Shown: one piece after another, positions 1-8,093 of the stretch
Numbering within the stretch: the stretch's first letter is position 1
Layout: the number at the start of each line of letters is the position of its first letter
Assembly: GCF_010435965.1 (NCBI RefSeq)
Contig: NZ_JAAGAA010000013.1
Location: 1-64,000 of the forward strand
Reading direction: 5' to 3'
Source of the DNA: Crenobacter caeni
GTDB taxonomy: Bacteria > Pseudomonadota > Gammaproteobacteria > Burkholderiales > Chromobacteriaceae
DNA: 64,000 nucleotides
Program-made: the position numbers and the translations under genes
Notes under the pieces: generated by a model
What the model saw: only the letters and a program-made list of their open reading frames with translations
Database searches by the model: none
Told to the model about the DNA's origin: nothing

Positions 1-187
1 ACTTTTTCGTACTTCTGGCACGCAAGTCCAAAGAAACTTTCGTTTCCTTCTTCTTGCAGTGCAAGTGTTGGCTGCGCCAAGCACTCACACCTATCGGTTG
101 TTCGTTCTGTTAAAGAGCAGTGACGTTCCGCGTTGTGTGCGTTGCATCGAGGAAAGTGAATTTATCAAACCGTTACGGCAGGGTCAA
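1..187 (-). promoter_or_regulatory. rRNA operon promoter and leader (16S gene off the left edge)
   Basis: Read on the minus strand this is an rRNA operon control region. A sigma-70 promoter is visible: -35 TTGACC at 187-182, a 17-base spacer, and -10 TAAATT at 164-159. The antitermination element boxA, TGCTCTTTAACA, lies at 119-108 and matches the consensus. The sequence from about 107 down to 1 is the leader that should precede 16S rRNA. The 16S gene is not in the window, so its identity is inferred from boxA and from the upstream tRNA cluster. Confidence 0.8.
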
Positions 188-330
188 GTGTTTTTCGAAC
201 AAACACCGAAACACCTGATCTACTCTTTAAGATAAAACACGTCTTCATGTCCACCCACCTTCAGTGACTGGCCGACTTTCACTCCCCGCATGCGCAACAG
301 CTCGTGCAGCAAATCGTTTTATCTACGCAA

Positions 331-364
331 AAAACCCTGATTTCCTTGGAAAATCAGGGTTTTA
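331..364 (-). terminator. Terminator of the tRNA-Pro/Arg/His cluster
   Basis: An inverted repeat with arms AAAACCCTGATTT and AAATCAGGGTTTT around a short loop, followed on the minus strand by a T run. It lies just downstream of tRNA-His and separates the tRNA transcript from the rRNA promoter. The 165 bases between it and the -35 box hold no gene that I can see. Confidence 0.75.
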
Positions 365-372
365 GCTTGATA

Positions 373-449
373 TGGGGTGGATGATGGGACTCGAACCCAC
401 GACAACCGGAATCACAATCCGGGACTCTACCAACTGAGCTACATCCACC
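373..449 (-). tRNA. tRNA-His (GTG)
   Basis: The minus strand folds into a complete cloverleaf with anticodon GTG, a GTTCGAGTC T-arm and an encoded CCA end. The extra 5' G opposite C73 that is typical of tRNA-His is present. It is the last gene of a three-tRNA minus-strand cluster. Confidence 0.95.
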
Positions 450-457
450 AACGAACC

Positions 458-534
458 TGGCGCGCCCGACAGGACTCGAACCTGTAACCCCCGGCTTAGA
501 AGGCCGGTGCTCTATCCGGTTGAGCTACGGGCGC
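458..534 (-). tRNA. tRNA-Arg (TCT)
   Basis: A 77-base cloverleaf on the minus strand with anticodon loop CTTCTAA (anticodon TCT), a GGTTCGAGTCC T-arm and a CCA end. It lies 8 bases upstream of tRNA-His and was probably co-transcribed with it. Confidence 0.95.
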
Positions 535-561
535 AAGTCTGAACTCAGACGCTTGAATTCT

Positions 562-638
562 TGGTCGGAGTACAAGGATTCGAACCTTGGACCCCCTGCT
601 CCCAAAGCAGGTGCGCTACCGGGCTGCGCTACACTCCG
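562..638 (-). tRNA. tRNA-Pro (TGG)
   Basis: A 77-base cloverleaf on the minus strand beginning CGGAGTGT and ending ACTCCGACCA, with anticodon TGG. It is the first gene of the cluster and sits about 15 bases after a strong promoter. Confidence 0.95.
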
Positions 639-653
639 ACATCAGAGGCGTGG

Positions 654-682
654 ACTATACCTGCGGGCAGCCACCTCGTCAA
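654..682 (-). promoter_or_regulatory. Promoter of the tRNA-Pro/Arg/His cluster
   Basis: On the minus strand, -35 TTGACG (682-677), a 17-base spacer and -10 TATAGT (659-654) give a near-consensus sigma-70 promoter immediately upstream of tRNA-Pro. It is divergent from folD. Confidence 0.75.
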
Positions 683-762
683 TCCCCATTGAGCAGGCTG
701 GCATATAAATGCGAAAATATACAGCTTGATATCCCGCCCCCCACTCCGGAAGCCTTACACAC

Positions 763-1614
763 ATGTCGGCACAAATCATCGACGGCAAGGCCGTCGCAGC
801 AGCACTGATCGAAGAAGTCCGCACTGGCGTTGACGCCCGTCTCGCCGCAGGCAAGCGCGCCCCTGCCCTCGCCGTGATCCTAATCGGCGATGACCCTGCA
901 TCGGCGGTTTACGTGCGCAACAAGAAAAAGAGCTGCGAGAAGGCCGGCATCCGTTCGCTGGCCTGGGACCTGCCGGCGTCGACCACGCAGGCAGAACTGC
1001 TGGCCATCGTCGACCAGTTGAATGCCGACGACGAGGTGGACGGCATCTTGGTCCAGCTACCGCTGCCCAAGCATATCGACCCGCAGGCCGTGATCGAGCG
1101 CATCGCCCCGCACAAGGACGTGGACGGTTTCCACCCCTACAACATGGGCCGCCTGGCGATCAAGATGCCGCTGCTGCGACCGTGCACGCCGCGCGGCGTG
1201 ATGACGCTGCTGGAAAAATACGGTATCGATCCGAAGGGCAAGAAGGCGGTGATCGTCGGTGCGTCCAATATTGTCGGCCGCCCGCAGGCGCTGGAAATGC
1301 TGTTGGCGCGTGCGACGGTGACAGTCTGCCACAGCGCGACCGAAAACCTGGCCGCGGAAGTCGCGGGTGCCGACATCGTCGTTGCTGCGATCGGCAAGCC
1401 TGGCTTCGTCAAGGGCGAGTGGATCAAGCCCGGCGCGGTAGTGATCGACGTCGGCATCAACCGGTTGGCGGACGGCTCGCTCGCCGGCGACGTGGAGTTT
1501 TCCCCAGCCTGCGAACGCGCGGCCTTCATCACACCGGTTCCCGGCGGCGTCGGCCCGATGACCATCGCGACCCTCTTGCAGAACACGCTCGATTGCGCGA
1601 ACCTGCACGCATGA
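763..1614 (+). CDS. folD: Bifunctional methylenetetrahydrofolate dehydrogenase/cyclohydrolase FolD
   Basis: FolD interconverts 5,10-methylene-, methenyl- and 10-formyl-tetrahydrofolate in the cytoplasm using NADP. The 283-residue length is normal for the family. The catalytic Tyr50 and Lys54 are in the YVRNKKK segment, and the dinucleotide-binding motif GASNIVGRP lies near residue 165. The C-terminal [10 protein letters not shown] signature is intact. The next gene, purU, uses 10-formyl-THF, so the two form a one-carbon pair. The family assignment is secure. Confidence 0.97.
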   Translation: MSAQIIDGKAVAAALIEEVRTGVDARLAAGKRAPALAVILIGDDPASAVYVRNKKKSCEKAGIRSLAWDLPASTTQAELLAIVDQLNADDEVDGILVQLPLPKHIDPQAVIERIAPHKDVDGFHPYNMGRLAIKMPLLRPCTPRGVMTLLEKYGIDPKGKKAVIVGASNIVGRPQALEMLLARATVTVCHSATENLAAEVAGADIVVAAIGKPGFVKGEWIKPGAVVIDVGINRLADGSLAGDVEFSPACERAAFITPVPGGVGPMTIATLLQNTLDCANLHA

Positions 1615-1698
1615 CTTTCTGAATAGCCGACACAACGCCACCGCCCACGGGTGCGTGGCGTTTTGCTTTCTATGGATACCTCACGGACACCCCATACG

Positions 1699-2562
1699 AT
1701 GAACTCGAAACCCGCCACCGCCACCTTGCTGGTGAGTTGCCCCGACCGCAAGGGGCTGGTCGCTGCCATTGCCAACTTCCTGATGACTTACAACGCGAAC
1801 ATCATGCACGCTGATCAGCATCAGGACCTCAGCGAAAAACTGTTCCTGATGCGCGTACAGTGGGAACTCGACGGCTTCACCCTGCCGATGGAAAGCTTCG
1901 GCGCCGCCTTCGCGCCGATCGCCGCCGAACACCAGATGCAATGGCATGTTTCGCTGTCGGCCCGCAAACCGCGCATGGCGATCTTCGTCTCCAAGTACGA
2001 ACACTGCCTGGTCGACCTGCTGCACCGCTGGCGCATCGGCGAGCTTGACTGCGAGATTCCGCTGGTGATCTCCAACCACGAGGACTGCCGGCGCATCGTC
2101 GAATTCAACGGCATCCCCTTTCACGTACTGCCGGTCAACAAGGACAACAAGGCCGAGGCCGAAGCCGAACAGTGGCGGCTGATGGAAGAAGCCGGTGTCG
2201 ACTTCATCGTACTGGCCCGCTACATGCAGGTGCTGTCCGAGCGCTTCGTCGAGCGCTACCCGAATCGGGTGATCAACATCCACCACAGTTTCCTGCCGGC
2301 TTTCGACGGCGCCAAACCCTACCACCGCGCGTTCGCGCGCGGCGTGAAGCTGATCGGCGCGACCAGCCACTACGTGACCGAAGACCTCGACGAAGGCCCG
2401 ATCATCGAGCAGGAGGTGACCCGCATCTCGCACCGCGACAGCGTGGAAGACCTGGTCGAGAAGGGGCGCGACCTGGAGAAAGTGGTGCTGTCCCGTGCCG
2501 TACGCTGGCACATCGACAACCGGGTCCTGTCGTACAGCAACAAGACCGTCGTGTTCGACTGA
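1699..2562 (+). CDS. purU: Formyltetrahydrofolate deformylase PurU
   Basis: PurU hydrolyses 10-formyl-THF to formate and THF, balancing one-carbon pools. An N-terminal ACT domain (about residues 8-85, beginning TLLVSCPDRKGL) precedes a formyltransferase-fold domain. The catalytic Asn193, His195 and Asp231 are visible in NIHHSFLPAF and DEGPI. An upstream ATG at 1672 is in frame. I chose 1699 because homologues begin a few residues before the ACT strand; neither start has a strong ribosome binding site. The product is 287 aa. The formate released is a potential substrate for the formate dehydrogenase encoded at 44411, although that enzyme is periplasmic. Confidence 0.95.
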   Translation: MNSKPATATLLVSCPDRKGLVAAIANFLMTYNANIMHADQHQDLSEKLFLMRVQWELDGFTLPMESFGAAFAPIAAEHQMQWHVSLSARKPRMAIFVSKYEHCLVDLLHRWRIGELDCEIPLVISNHEDCRRIVEFNGIPFHVLPVNKDNKAEAEAEQWRLMEEAGVDFIVLARYMQVLSERFVERYPNRVINIHHSFLPAFDGAKPYHRAFARGVKLIGATSHYVTEDLDEGPIIEQEVTRISHRDSVEDLVEKGRDLEKVVLSRAVRWHIDNRVLSYSNKTVVFD

Positions 2563-2564
2563 GC

Positions 2565-3110
2565 ATGCAGGCCATCTTCCACGACGCGATCGACCTGATC
2601 CGCGGGCGGGTCCAGCCGCTCGCCCATTACAACTACCCGCCCTGGCAACCGGCGATCCTGCTGCTGCTCAGCGGCCTGCTCGGCGCGGCTGGCGCGACCG
2701 ACCTTGGCGACGACATCGCCGGCCGGCTGATGCTGTTCACCCTGCTGGGCACCGCCGAGAGCATCCTGCTCGCCGGCTTCATGCGCCGCTGGCTGAAGTT
2801 TGCCGATACTGGCGCGCAACGCCCGCTGTTCGGCATCATCGTCGCGGTCGGCGCGGTGCAGTTGCTGAGTCCGCTGGCCAGCTGGCTGCCCGGCGACGTC
2901 GCCGACGCGGTCACCATGGTGATCGCCCTGTTCGGCATGTTGGTGATGATCAACGCGCTCGCTGCGGTCAGCGGCAATACCCGCGTGCGCGTGCTACTGG
3001 GCACGCTGCTGTTCAGCCCGATCGCCGCGCTACTGATGATGCTGGCCTTCTCGGCGGGCGAGTCGCTGGGCTGGATCATCCTGCCGGTGAAAGCAGCAAC
3101 CGGCGGCTGA
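2565..3110 (+). CDS. Multi-pass inner-membrane protein of unknown function
   Basis: This 181-residue protein begins 2 bases after the purU stop, so it is probably in the same transcript. After a short amphipathic N-terminus (HYNYPPW near residue 22) it shows about five hydrophobic helices, at roughly residues 28-45, 55-72, 88-108, 116-135 and 142-165. I do not recognise the family; a Yip1-like membrane protein is one possibility. It is the last host gene before the left end of the mobile element, whose terminal repeat starts 19 bases after the stop codon. The reading frame looks intact. Confidence 0.8.
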   Translation: MQAIFHDAIDLIRGRVQPLAHYNYPPWQPAILLLLSGLLGAAGATDLGDDIAGRLMLFTLLGTAESILLAGFMRRWLKFADTGAQRPLFGIIVAVGAVQLLSPLASWLPGDVADAVTMVIALFGMLVMINALAAVSGNTRVRVLLGTLLFSPIAALLMMLAFSAGESLGWIILPVKAATGG

Positions 3111-3114
3111 AGAC

Positions 3115-3121
3115 GTCTGCA
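3115..3121 (+). repeat. Possible target-site duplication, left copy (GTCTGCA)
   Basis: GTCTGCA here recurs in the same orientation at 24544-24550, each copy just outside a terminal inverted repeat. A seven-base match could be chance. It is listed as a candidate duplication flanking the element. Confidence 0.35.
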
Positions 3122-3128
3122 CAAACAC

Positions 3129-3157
3129 AAACGGCGCACCCAAACACTATGTGGAGT
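3129..3157 (+). repeat. Left terminal inverted repeat of the element
   Basis: Two exact blocks occur here, AAACGGCGCACCC (3129-3141) and TATGTGGAGT (3148-3157), separated by 6 bases. The reverse complements of both blocks occur in mirrored order at 24527-24539 and 24508-24517, there separated by 9 bases. The 23 identical bases in two blocks are well beyond chance for a pair flanking one island. Confidence 0.75.
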
Positions 3158-3162
3158 AAATT

Positions 3163-3271
3163 CACTCACATTAGCGCGTGAGTGAGTGGCATCAGGGTTT
3201 GGTACATTGTTAACAGTAATATTTTGCCAGCCCTTGGGACTTGTACCTCACTGCTACATTTTTCGTGAGTG
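3163..3271. repeat. Iterated CACTCAC/GTGAGTG motifs in the left end
   Basis: CACTCAC at 3163-3169 pairs with GTGAGTG at 3178-3184 as an inverted repeat with an 8-base spacer. A third GTGAGTG lies at 3265-3271. The 311-base stretch 3111-3421 has no gene. These repeats just inside the terminal repeat could be recombinase-binding sites. Confidence 0.5.
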
Positions 3272-3318
3272 AGCGACTTGGTGTAGGCAAGGCATAGTCG
3301 CTATGCCCTGTATATCTC

Positions 3319-3346
3319 AAGGCGCCGACGTAACCGTCGGCGCCTT
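3319..3346. terminator. Perfect hairpin downstream of hsdR
   Basis: A 12-bp perfect stem, AAGGCGCCGACG / CGTCGGCGCCTT, around loop TAAC. It lies 76 bases past the hsdR stop codon in the direction of hsdR transcription. The T run is short in both directions, so termination efficiency is uncertain. Confidence 0.55.
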
Positions 3347-3421
3347 ATCTACGTCTGGACGCTGGAGCGCGATCCGGCGAGGACTGCAGGTCACCAGCCC
3401 CACCGCCCCCAACTAGCTGCG

Positions 3422-6400
3422 TCACACCCACGCCTCCCCCAGCGCCTCGGCCTGTTGCAACACCGTCTGCACGGCCTCGTCCTGCCCGTCCGGCGGGTAC
3501 TTGTACTTGCGCAGGATGCGTTTGACCATCAGCCGCAGCCTGGCGCGCACGCTCTCGCGCTGCGACCAGTCGACGCTGATGTTCTCGCGCAGGTTACTGG
3601 TGAGTTCGTGGGCGATCTTTTTCAGCGTCTCGTCGCCCAGTTCGAGCACCGCTGCGGCGTTGTTGGCCAGCGCGTCGTAGAACTTCACCTCGTCGTCACT
3701 CAGCCCCAGCGCCTCGCCGCGGCCGGCCGCCTCGCGGAATTTCCTGGCCATCTCGACCAGCTCTTCCATCACCTGTGCGGTCTCGATGCTGCGGTTCTGG
3801 TAACGCTTGACCACCGAGGCCAGGAGTTCGGAAAACTTCTTCTGCTGGATCACGTTGCTGGCGAACTTGCTGCGGATCTCGCCTTCAAGCAGGCGTTCCA
3901 ACAGTTCCACCGCCAGGTTCTTCTCCGGCAGGTTGCGCACTTCGGCGAGGAATTCGTCGTCGAGCAGGCCGATATTCGGCTTGTCGAGGCCGACCGCGTC
4001 GAAGATGTCGACCACCTCGTCGCTGACCAGCGCCTGGCCGATGATCTGGCGGATCGCCAGTTCCTTTTCCTCGTCGCTGCGCTTCTTCTCGGACAGGTCA
4101 CGCTTGGTCAGCAGCACCTTCACCGCCTGCAGAAAGGCTACCTCGTCGCGTACCGCGCGGGCCTCGTCCAGCGTGCAGCACAAGCTGAACGCCTTGCTCA
4201 TCTGCAAGGCAGTGTCGGCGAAGCGCTTCTTGCCGTCCGGCTGCCCCAGCACATGGTTGGCGGCGCCGGCCAACAGCTTGTGGCCGCCCTGGGTGAAGTC
4301 GCTGTAGTCAAAGCCGTGCAAGAGGCCGCGCAGGATGTCGAGCTTTTCTTCGAGCAGCGACCAGGCCTCGGCCGCGTCCACCGTCGGCCGGCCGCGACCG
4401 TTGCTGGCGGTGTACTCCTTCAGCGCAGCTTTCAGTTCGTTGGCGATGCCGATGTAGTCGACCACCAGCCCGCCTTGCTTGTCGCGGAACACACGGTTGA
4501 CGCGGGCGATCGCCTGCATCAGGTTGTGACCCTTCATCGGCTTGTCGACGTACAGCGTATGCACGCACGGCGCGTCAAAGCCGGTCAGCCACATGTCGCG
4601 CACGATCACCAGCTGCAGCGGGTCGTCCGGGTCCTTGAAGCGCTGCTCCAGCCGCTTCTTCACCTGCTTGGGGTAGACGTGCGGGCGCAGCAAGGCCTTG
4701 TCCGAGGCCGAGCCGGTCATCACGATCTTGATCGCGCCCTTGTCCGGGTCTTCGTCGTGCCAGTCGGGGCGCAGCGCGCAGATCGCGTCATACAGATGCA
4801 CGCAGATCTCGCGGCTCATCGCCACCACCATCGCCTTGCCGCGTTGCGCGGTCTGCCGCGCCTCGAAATGCGCGACCAGATCCGCCGCCACTTGCCGGAC
4901 ACGCGGCTCGGCGCCGACCACCTTTTCCAGTGCCGCCCACTTTGACTTCAGGCGAGACTGCTGGTCTTCCTCCTCGTCCTCGGCCAGTTCGTCCACCTCG
5001 TCGTCGATCAGCGGCAACACAGCGTCAACCAGGCGCAGCTTGGCCAGCCGCGACTCGTAGTAGATGGCCACCGTCGCGCCGTCTTCCTTGGCCTGCTGCA
5101 TGTCGTAGACGTGGATGTAGTCGCCGAACACGGCGCGGGTGTCGCGGTCTTCGCTGGAGACCGGGGTGCCGGTAAAGGCGACGAAGGTCGCGTTGGGCAG
5201 TGCGTCGCGCAAGTGCTGGGCGAAACCGACCTGATAGTGTGCGGCCGGCTCGGCGGCGAGCGTGCCGGTCGCCTGCCGGGTCTTCAGTTTGGCCTCGAAG
5301 CCGTACTGGGTGCGGTGCGCCTCGTCGGCGATCACCACGATGTTGTGGCGGTCGGACAACATCGGGAAGCTGTCCTCGTCCGCGCCCGGTGCGAACTTCT
5401 GGATGGTGGCGAAGATGATGCCGCCGGATGGCCGCCCCGCCAGCCGGGCACGCAAGTCCTGCCGGGTGTCCGCCTGCACCGGCTGTTCGCGCAGCAGACC
5501 CTGTGCCAGCGAGAACACGCCGAACAGCTGGCCGTCCAGGTCGTTGCGGTCAGTGATCACCACGATGGTCGGATTCTCCATCGCAGCCTCGCGCATCACC
5601 CGCGCGGCAAAACAGGTCATGGTGATGCTCTTGCCGCTGCCCTGGGTGTGCCACACCACGCCGCCCTTGCCCTTGCGGCTGCCGGCCACCTCCGGCCGCG
5701 ACGCGGCGACCACCTGCCCGATCGCGCTGCGCACCGCGTGGAACTGGTGGTAGCCGGCGATCTTCTTGATCAGCCGGCCGTCGTCCTCGAACAGTACGAA
5801 AAAGCGCAGGTAGTCGAGCAGGCAGGCCGGCGCGAACACGCCGCGGATCATGGTTTCCAGCTCGTTGAACTGGCCCAGCGGGTCGAGCGTCACCCCGTCG
5901 ATGGTGCGCCACTGCATGTAGCGCTCGGCGTTGGCCGACAGCGAACCCATGCGCGCCTGGCTGCCGTCCGAGATCACCAGCACCTCGTTGTACTGGAACA
6001 CGTCCGGGATCTGTTCCTTGTAGGTCTGTACCTGCTCGAACGCCTTCCAGATATCCGCATTCTCGTCGGCCGGGTTCTTCAGCTCCATCAGCACCAGCGG
6101 CAGGCCGTTCACGAACAGCAGGATATCCGGCCGCCGCGCATGCTTGGGCCCCTTCAGCGTGTACTGGTTGACCGCCAGGAACTCGTTGGCGCCGGGCGCG
6201 TTTTCCCAGTCGATCAGGCGGGCGAAGTCACCGCGCGTCTCGCCGTCCTGCTGGTACTGCACCGGCACGCCGTTCACCAACAGACCGTGGAAGTGGCGGT
6301 TGGCTGCCAGCAGCGACGGCACGCCCAGATCCATCACCTGCGCCAGTGCATCTTCGCGGGCGGCCAGCGGCAGGCGCGGGTTGAGGCGGGCAATCGCCGT

Positions 6401-6547
6401 GCGCAGCCGTTCCAGTAGCAGGGGCTGGCGGTAGTCGGCGCGTTCAGCGTACTCGGCCTCCGGCGCGATGTCGTAGCCGGACACATGGCTGTAGCCGGTC
6501 TCCACCAGATAGCTCAGCGCTTCCTGTTCCAGTTGGTCTTCGGTCAT
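3422..6547 (-). CDS. hsdR: Type I restriction endonuclease subunit R (HsdR)
   Basis: HsdR is the translocating and cleaving subunit of a type I restriction complex with HsdM and HsdS. The 1041-residue protein has an N-terminal PD-(D/E)xK nuclease domain (Asp141, then Glu155-Leu-Lys157 in LMELKNP). A superfamily 2 helicase motor follows, with Walker A TQGSGKS (301-307), a DEAH box, motif III FTGTP and motif VI-like ARVNRVF. A C-terminal HsdM/S interaction region completes it. I start at the ATG at 6547, preceded by AAGGGG, rather than at the upstream in-frame codon. The gene is separated from hsdMS by mcrBC and a transporter-like gene, which is unusual. No frameshift is visible. Confidence 0.95.
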   Translation of the reverse strand: MTEDQLEQEALSYLVETGYSHVSGYDIAPEAEYAERADYRQPLLLERLRTAIARLNPRLPLAAREDALAQVMDLGVPSLLAANRHFHGLLVNGVPVQYQQDGETRGDFARLIDWENAPGANEFLAVNQYTLKGPKHARRPDILLFVNGLPLVLMELKNPADENADIWKAFEQVQTYKEQIPDVFQYNEVLVISDGSQARMGSLSANAERYMQWRTIDGVTLDPLGQFNELETMIRGVFAPACLLDYLRFFVLFEDDGRLIKKIAGYHQFHAVRSAIGQVVAASRPEVAGSRKGKGGVVWHTQGSGKSITMTCFAARVMREAAMENPTIVVITDRNDLDGQLFGVFSLAQGLLREQPVQADTRQDLRARLAGRPSGGIIFATIQKFAPGADEDSFPMLSDRHNIVVIADEAHRTQYGFEAKLKTRQATGTLAAEPAAHYQVGFAQHLRDALPNATFVAFTGTPVSSEDRDTRAVFGDYIHVYDMQQAKEDGATVAIYYESRLAKLRLVDAVLPLIDDEVDELAEDEEEDQQSRLKSKWAALEKVVGAEPRVRQVAADLVAHFEARQTAQRGKAMVVAMSREICVHLYDAICALRPDWHDEDPDKGAIKIVMTGSASDKALLRPHVYPKQVKKRLEQRFKDPDDPLQLVIVRDMWLTGFDAPCVHTLYVDKPMKGHNLMQAIARVNRVFRDKQGGLVVDYIGIANELKAALKEYTASNGRGRPTVDAAEAWSLLEEKLDILRGLLHGFDYSDFTQGGHKLLAGAANHVLGQPDGKKRFADTALQMSKAFSLCCTLDEARAVRDEVAFLQAVKVLLTKRDLSEKKRSDEEKELAIRQIIGQALVSDEVVDIFDAVGLDKPNIGLLDDEFLAEVRNLPEKNLAVELLERLLEGEIRSKFASNVIQQKKFSELLASVVKRYQNRSIETAQVMEELVEMARKFREAAGRGEALGLSDDEVKFYDALANNAAAVLELGDETLKKIAHELTSNLRENISVDWSQRESVRARLRLMVKRILRKYKYPPDGQDEAVQTVLQQAEALGEAWV

Positions 6548-6656
6548 GCTTACCCCTTTGTGGCCGCACGGCGGCCTGAGTCTTTGCAATTCTGTGTTGC
6601 GTGTTCCGGACCTGATCTGTTGTCAGGATGATTTTCCCGGCCCGTTTGTTCTGGCG

Positions 6657-8084
6657 CTATCCAGTTGCCAATTGCCTGTCGCCATCCGATACGGCAGGAA
6701 GGGATGGAGTGTCATGCTGCACCGATGCCGGCAATGCCCGCCCCACCCAGACATAGCACCAGCACAGAGGCCACGTAATGAGAGCGTCGATCACGAACCC
6801 CGCACTCATGACTGCAATCACCTCGCGCACAGTCGGCGCCCAGCCCCATGCCTGAACAGCCACAGCGGCGGGCACCGTCGTCAGCAGCGTCACTACCGTT
6901 GTCGACAATGGAATCGGCCAGGCCACACGGGCGCCGATCAACATGCCGCGGGCCGTCTGCGAGAACGTAAACAGCACATACGGCAATACTAACCAAAGGG
7001 CCATCTCGCCGGACAAGGCCACCAGCGCACTGTCCGTGTTCAGCATCAAGGCCCAACCTTGCCACCACGACAGGGCAAGTAGCAGGAATAGGTTCAGCAA
7101 CAGCAGCACCGACAAGCTGGAAACAATGGCCTGCCGCCGCCGGATCAGGTCATCCGACTTGCCGACGGCTACCATGGTCGTTTCTGACAGGGCCAATACC
7201 GGAATCAGCGCGGTCCAGATGAGCTGCATGGCCAGCCCATACGCGGCGTAGGGCAGCACCCCCATCAGGTTAATCAGCACCAGTAGGTAGCTATATCCGG
7301 CATTGCGGATCAAACAGTCGAGCCCCGTCATGCCGCCTACGCGCAAAAAGTTGCGTAAGGGCATGAAACAACGGGTAAATCGCCAGCGGGGCCACCCTGC
7401 GATCGACCATAAGGCCCACAGTGCACAAGCGAAACCGGCCATGCGGGTCAGTACATAGCCCAAAGCGATCCCGTCCAGCCCCAGATCGAGCGACCAGGAA
7501 AAACGGCCATACAGCAAGGCATCCACGGCCATGCCGCAGGCCAAGGTCAAAGCGGTCACCCCAACCACCCGTCGTCCGTGCCCCATTCCCTTGAGCGCCA
7601 TCATCAGGGTCATTGCCATCACTTCGAATGGCATGCCTACGCTGCGAAACTGCAGGTACTGCACAGTCGGAGCCAGCCATGCCTCGGGCAATTTGCTGGC
7701 TGTCGACATCCAGTAGGTTGCACCCAGTTGGATAGCCAGCATCAGCACACAAGCTGCGCCCCCCGTCCAGATGATGGCTGCCACCGAAAACCCAGCAGCA
7801 CGTTCCTTGCGTTTCAGGCGGGCACAGGCTGCTAGCACCGCGAACGGCACCGATTCCAAAATCACTTCTAGCGCCAGTTCGGCAAAACGAAACTGCTCGA
7901 CCGCCGCCAGCACCTCGGGAGGCAGATCACCGACCTGCCAGACGCGGTGGATTTCGTACAGCTTCGGCAGCAACATCGCGCCGATCAGGCACAGCCAGAA
8001 CAGCCAGTCAAAATACCGCAATCGGTCGGCTAACCTGGACCAGGCAGAGCCAATCACGCTCTCGTGTATGGACACTTCAAACAA
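6657..8084 (-). CDS. MATE-like multi-pass membrane protein within the defence operon
   Basis: This 475-residue polytopic protein has about twelve hydrophobic segments. The segment around MTLMMALKGMGHGRR, followed by further helices, resembles the mid-protein repeat boundary of MATE/polysaccharide-flippase-like proteins. MATE proteins normally export drugs or lipid-linked substrates using ion gradients. The start appears to be TTG at 8084, only 9 bases after the mcrC stop, with a poorly spaced AAGGA; a GTG at 8075 is an alternative. hsdR starts 109 bases downstream. A transporter has no role in standard restriction, so the function is unknown. It may be an abortive-infection membrane effector or a passenger. 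Confidence 0.75.
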   Translation of the reverse strand: MFEVSIHESVIGSAWSRLADRLRYFDWLFWLCLIGAMLLPKLYEIHRVWQVGDLPPEVLAAVEQFRFAELALEVILESVPFAVLAACARLKRKERAAGFSVAAIIWTGGAACVLMLAIQLGATYWMSTASKLPEAWLAPTVQYLQFRSVGMPFEVMAMTLMMALKGMGHGRRVVGVTALTLACGMAVDALLYGRFSWSLDLGLDGIALGYVLTRMAGFACALWALWSIAGWPRWRFTRCFMPLRNFLRVGGMTGLDCLIRNAGYSYLLVLINLMGVLPYAAYGLAMQLIWTALIPVLALSETTMVAVGKSDDLIRRRQAIVSSLSVLLLLNLFLLLALSWWQGWALMLNTDSALVALSGEMALWLVLPYVLFTFSQTARGMLIGARVAWPIPLSTTVVTLLTTVPAAVAVQAWGWAPTVREVIAVMSAGFVIDALITWPLCWCYVWVGRALPASVQHDTPSLPAVSDGDRQLATG

Positions 8085-8093
8085 TATCCTTGA

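Noticed and set aside
3455-4945. Long open frame opposite hsdR (496 codons), and similar long antisense frames opposite gpmI, ppk, lysC, fdnG and selB
   Set aside because: These are composition shadows of GC-rich genes; they lack domains, and the opposite strand encodes clear protein families.
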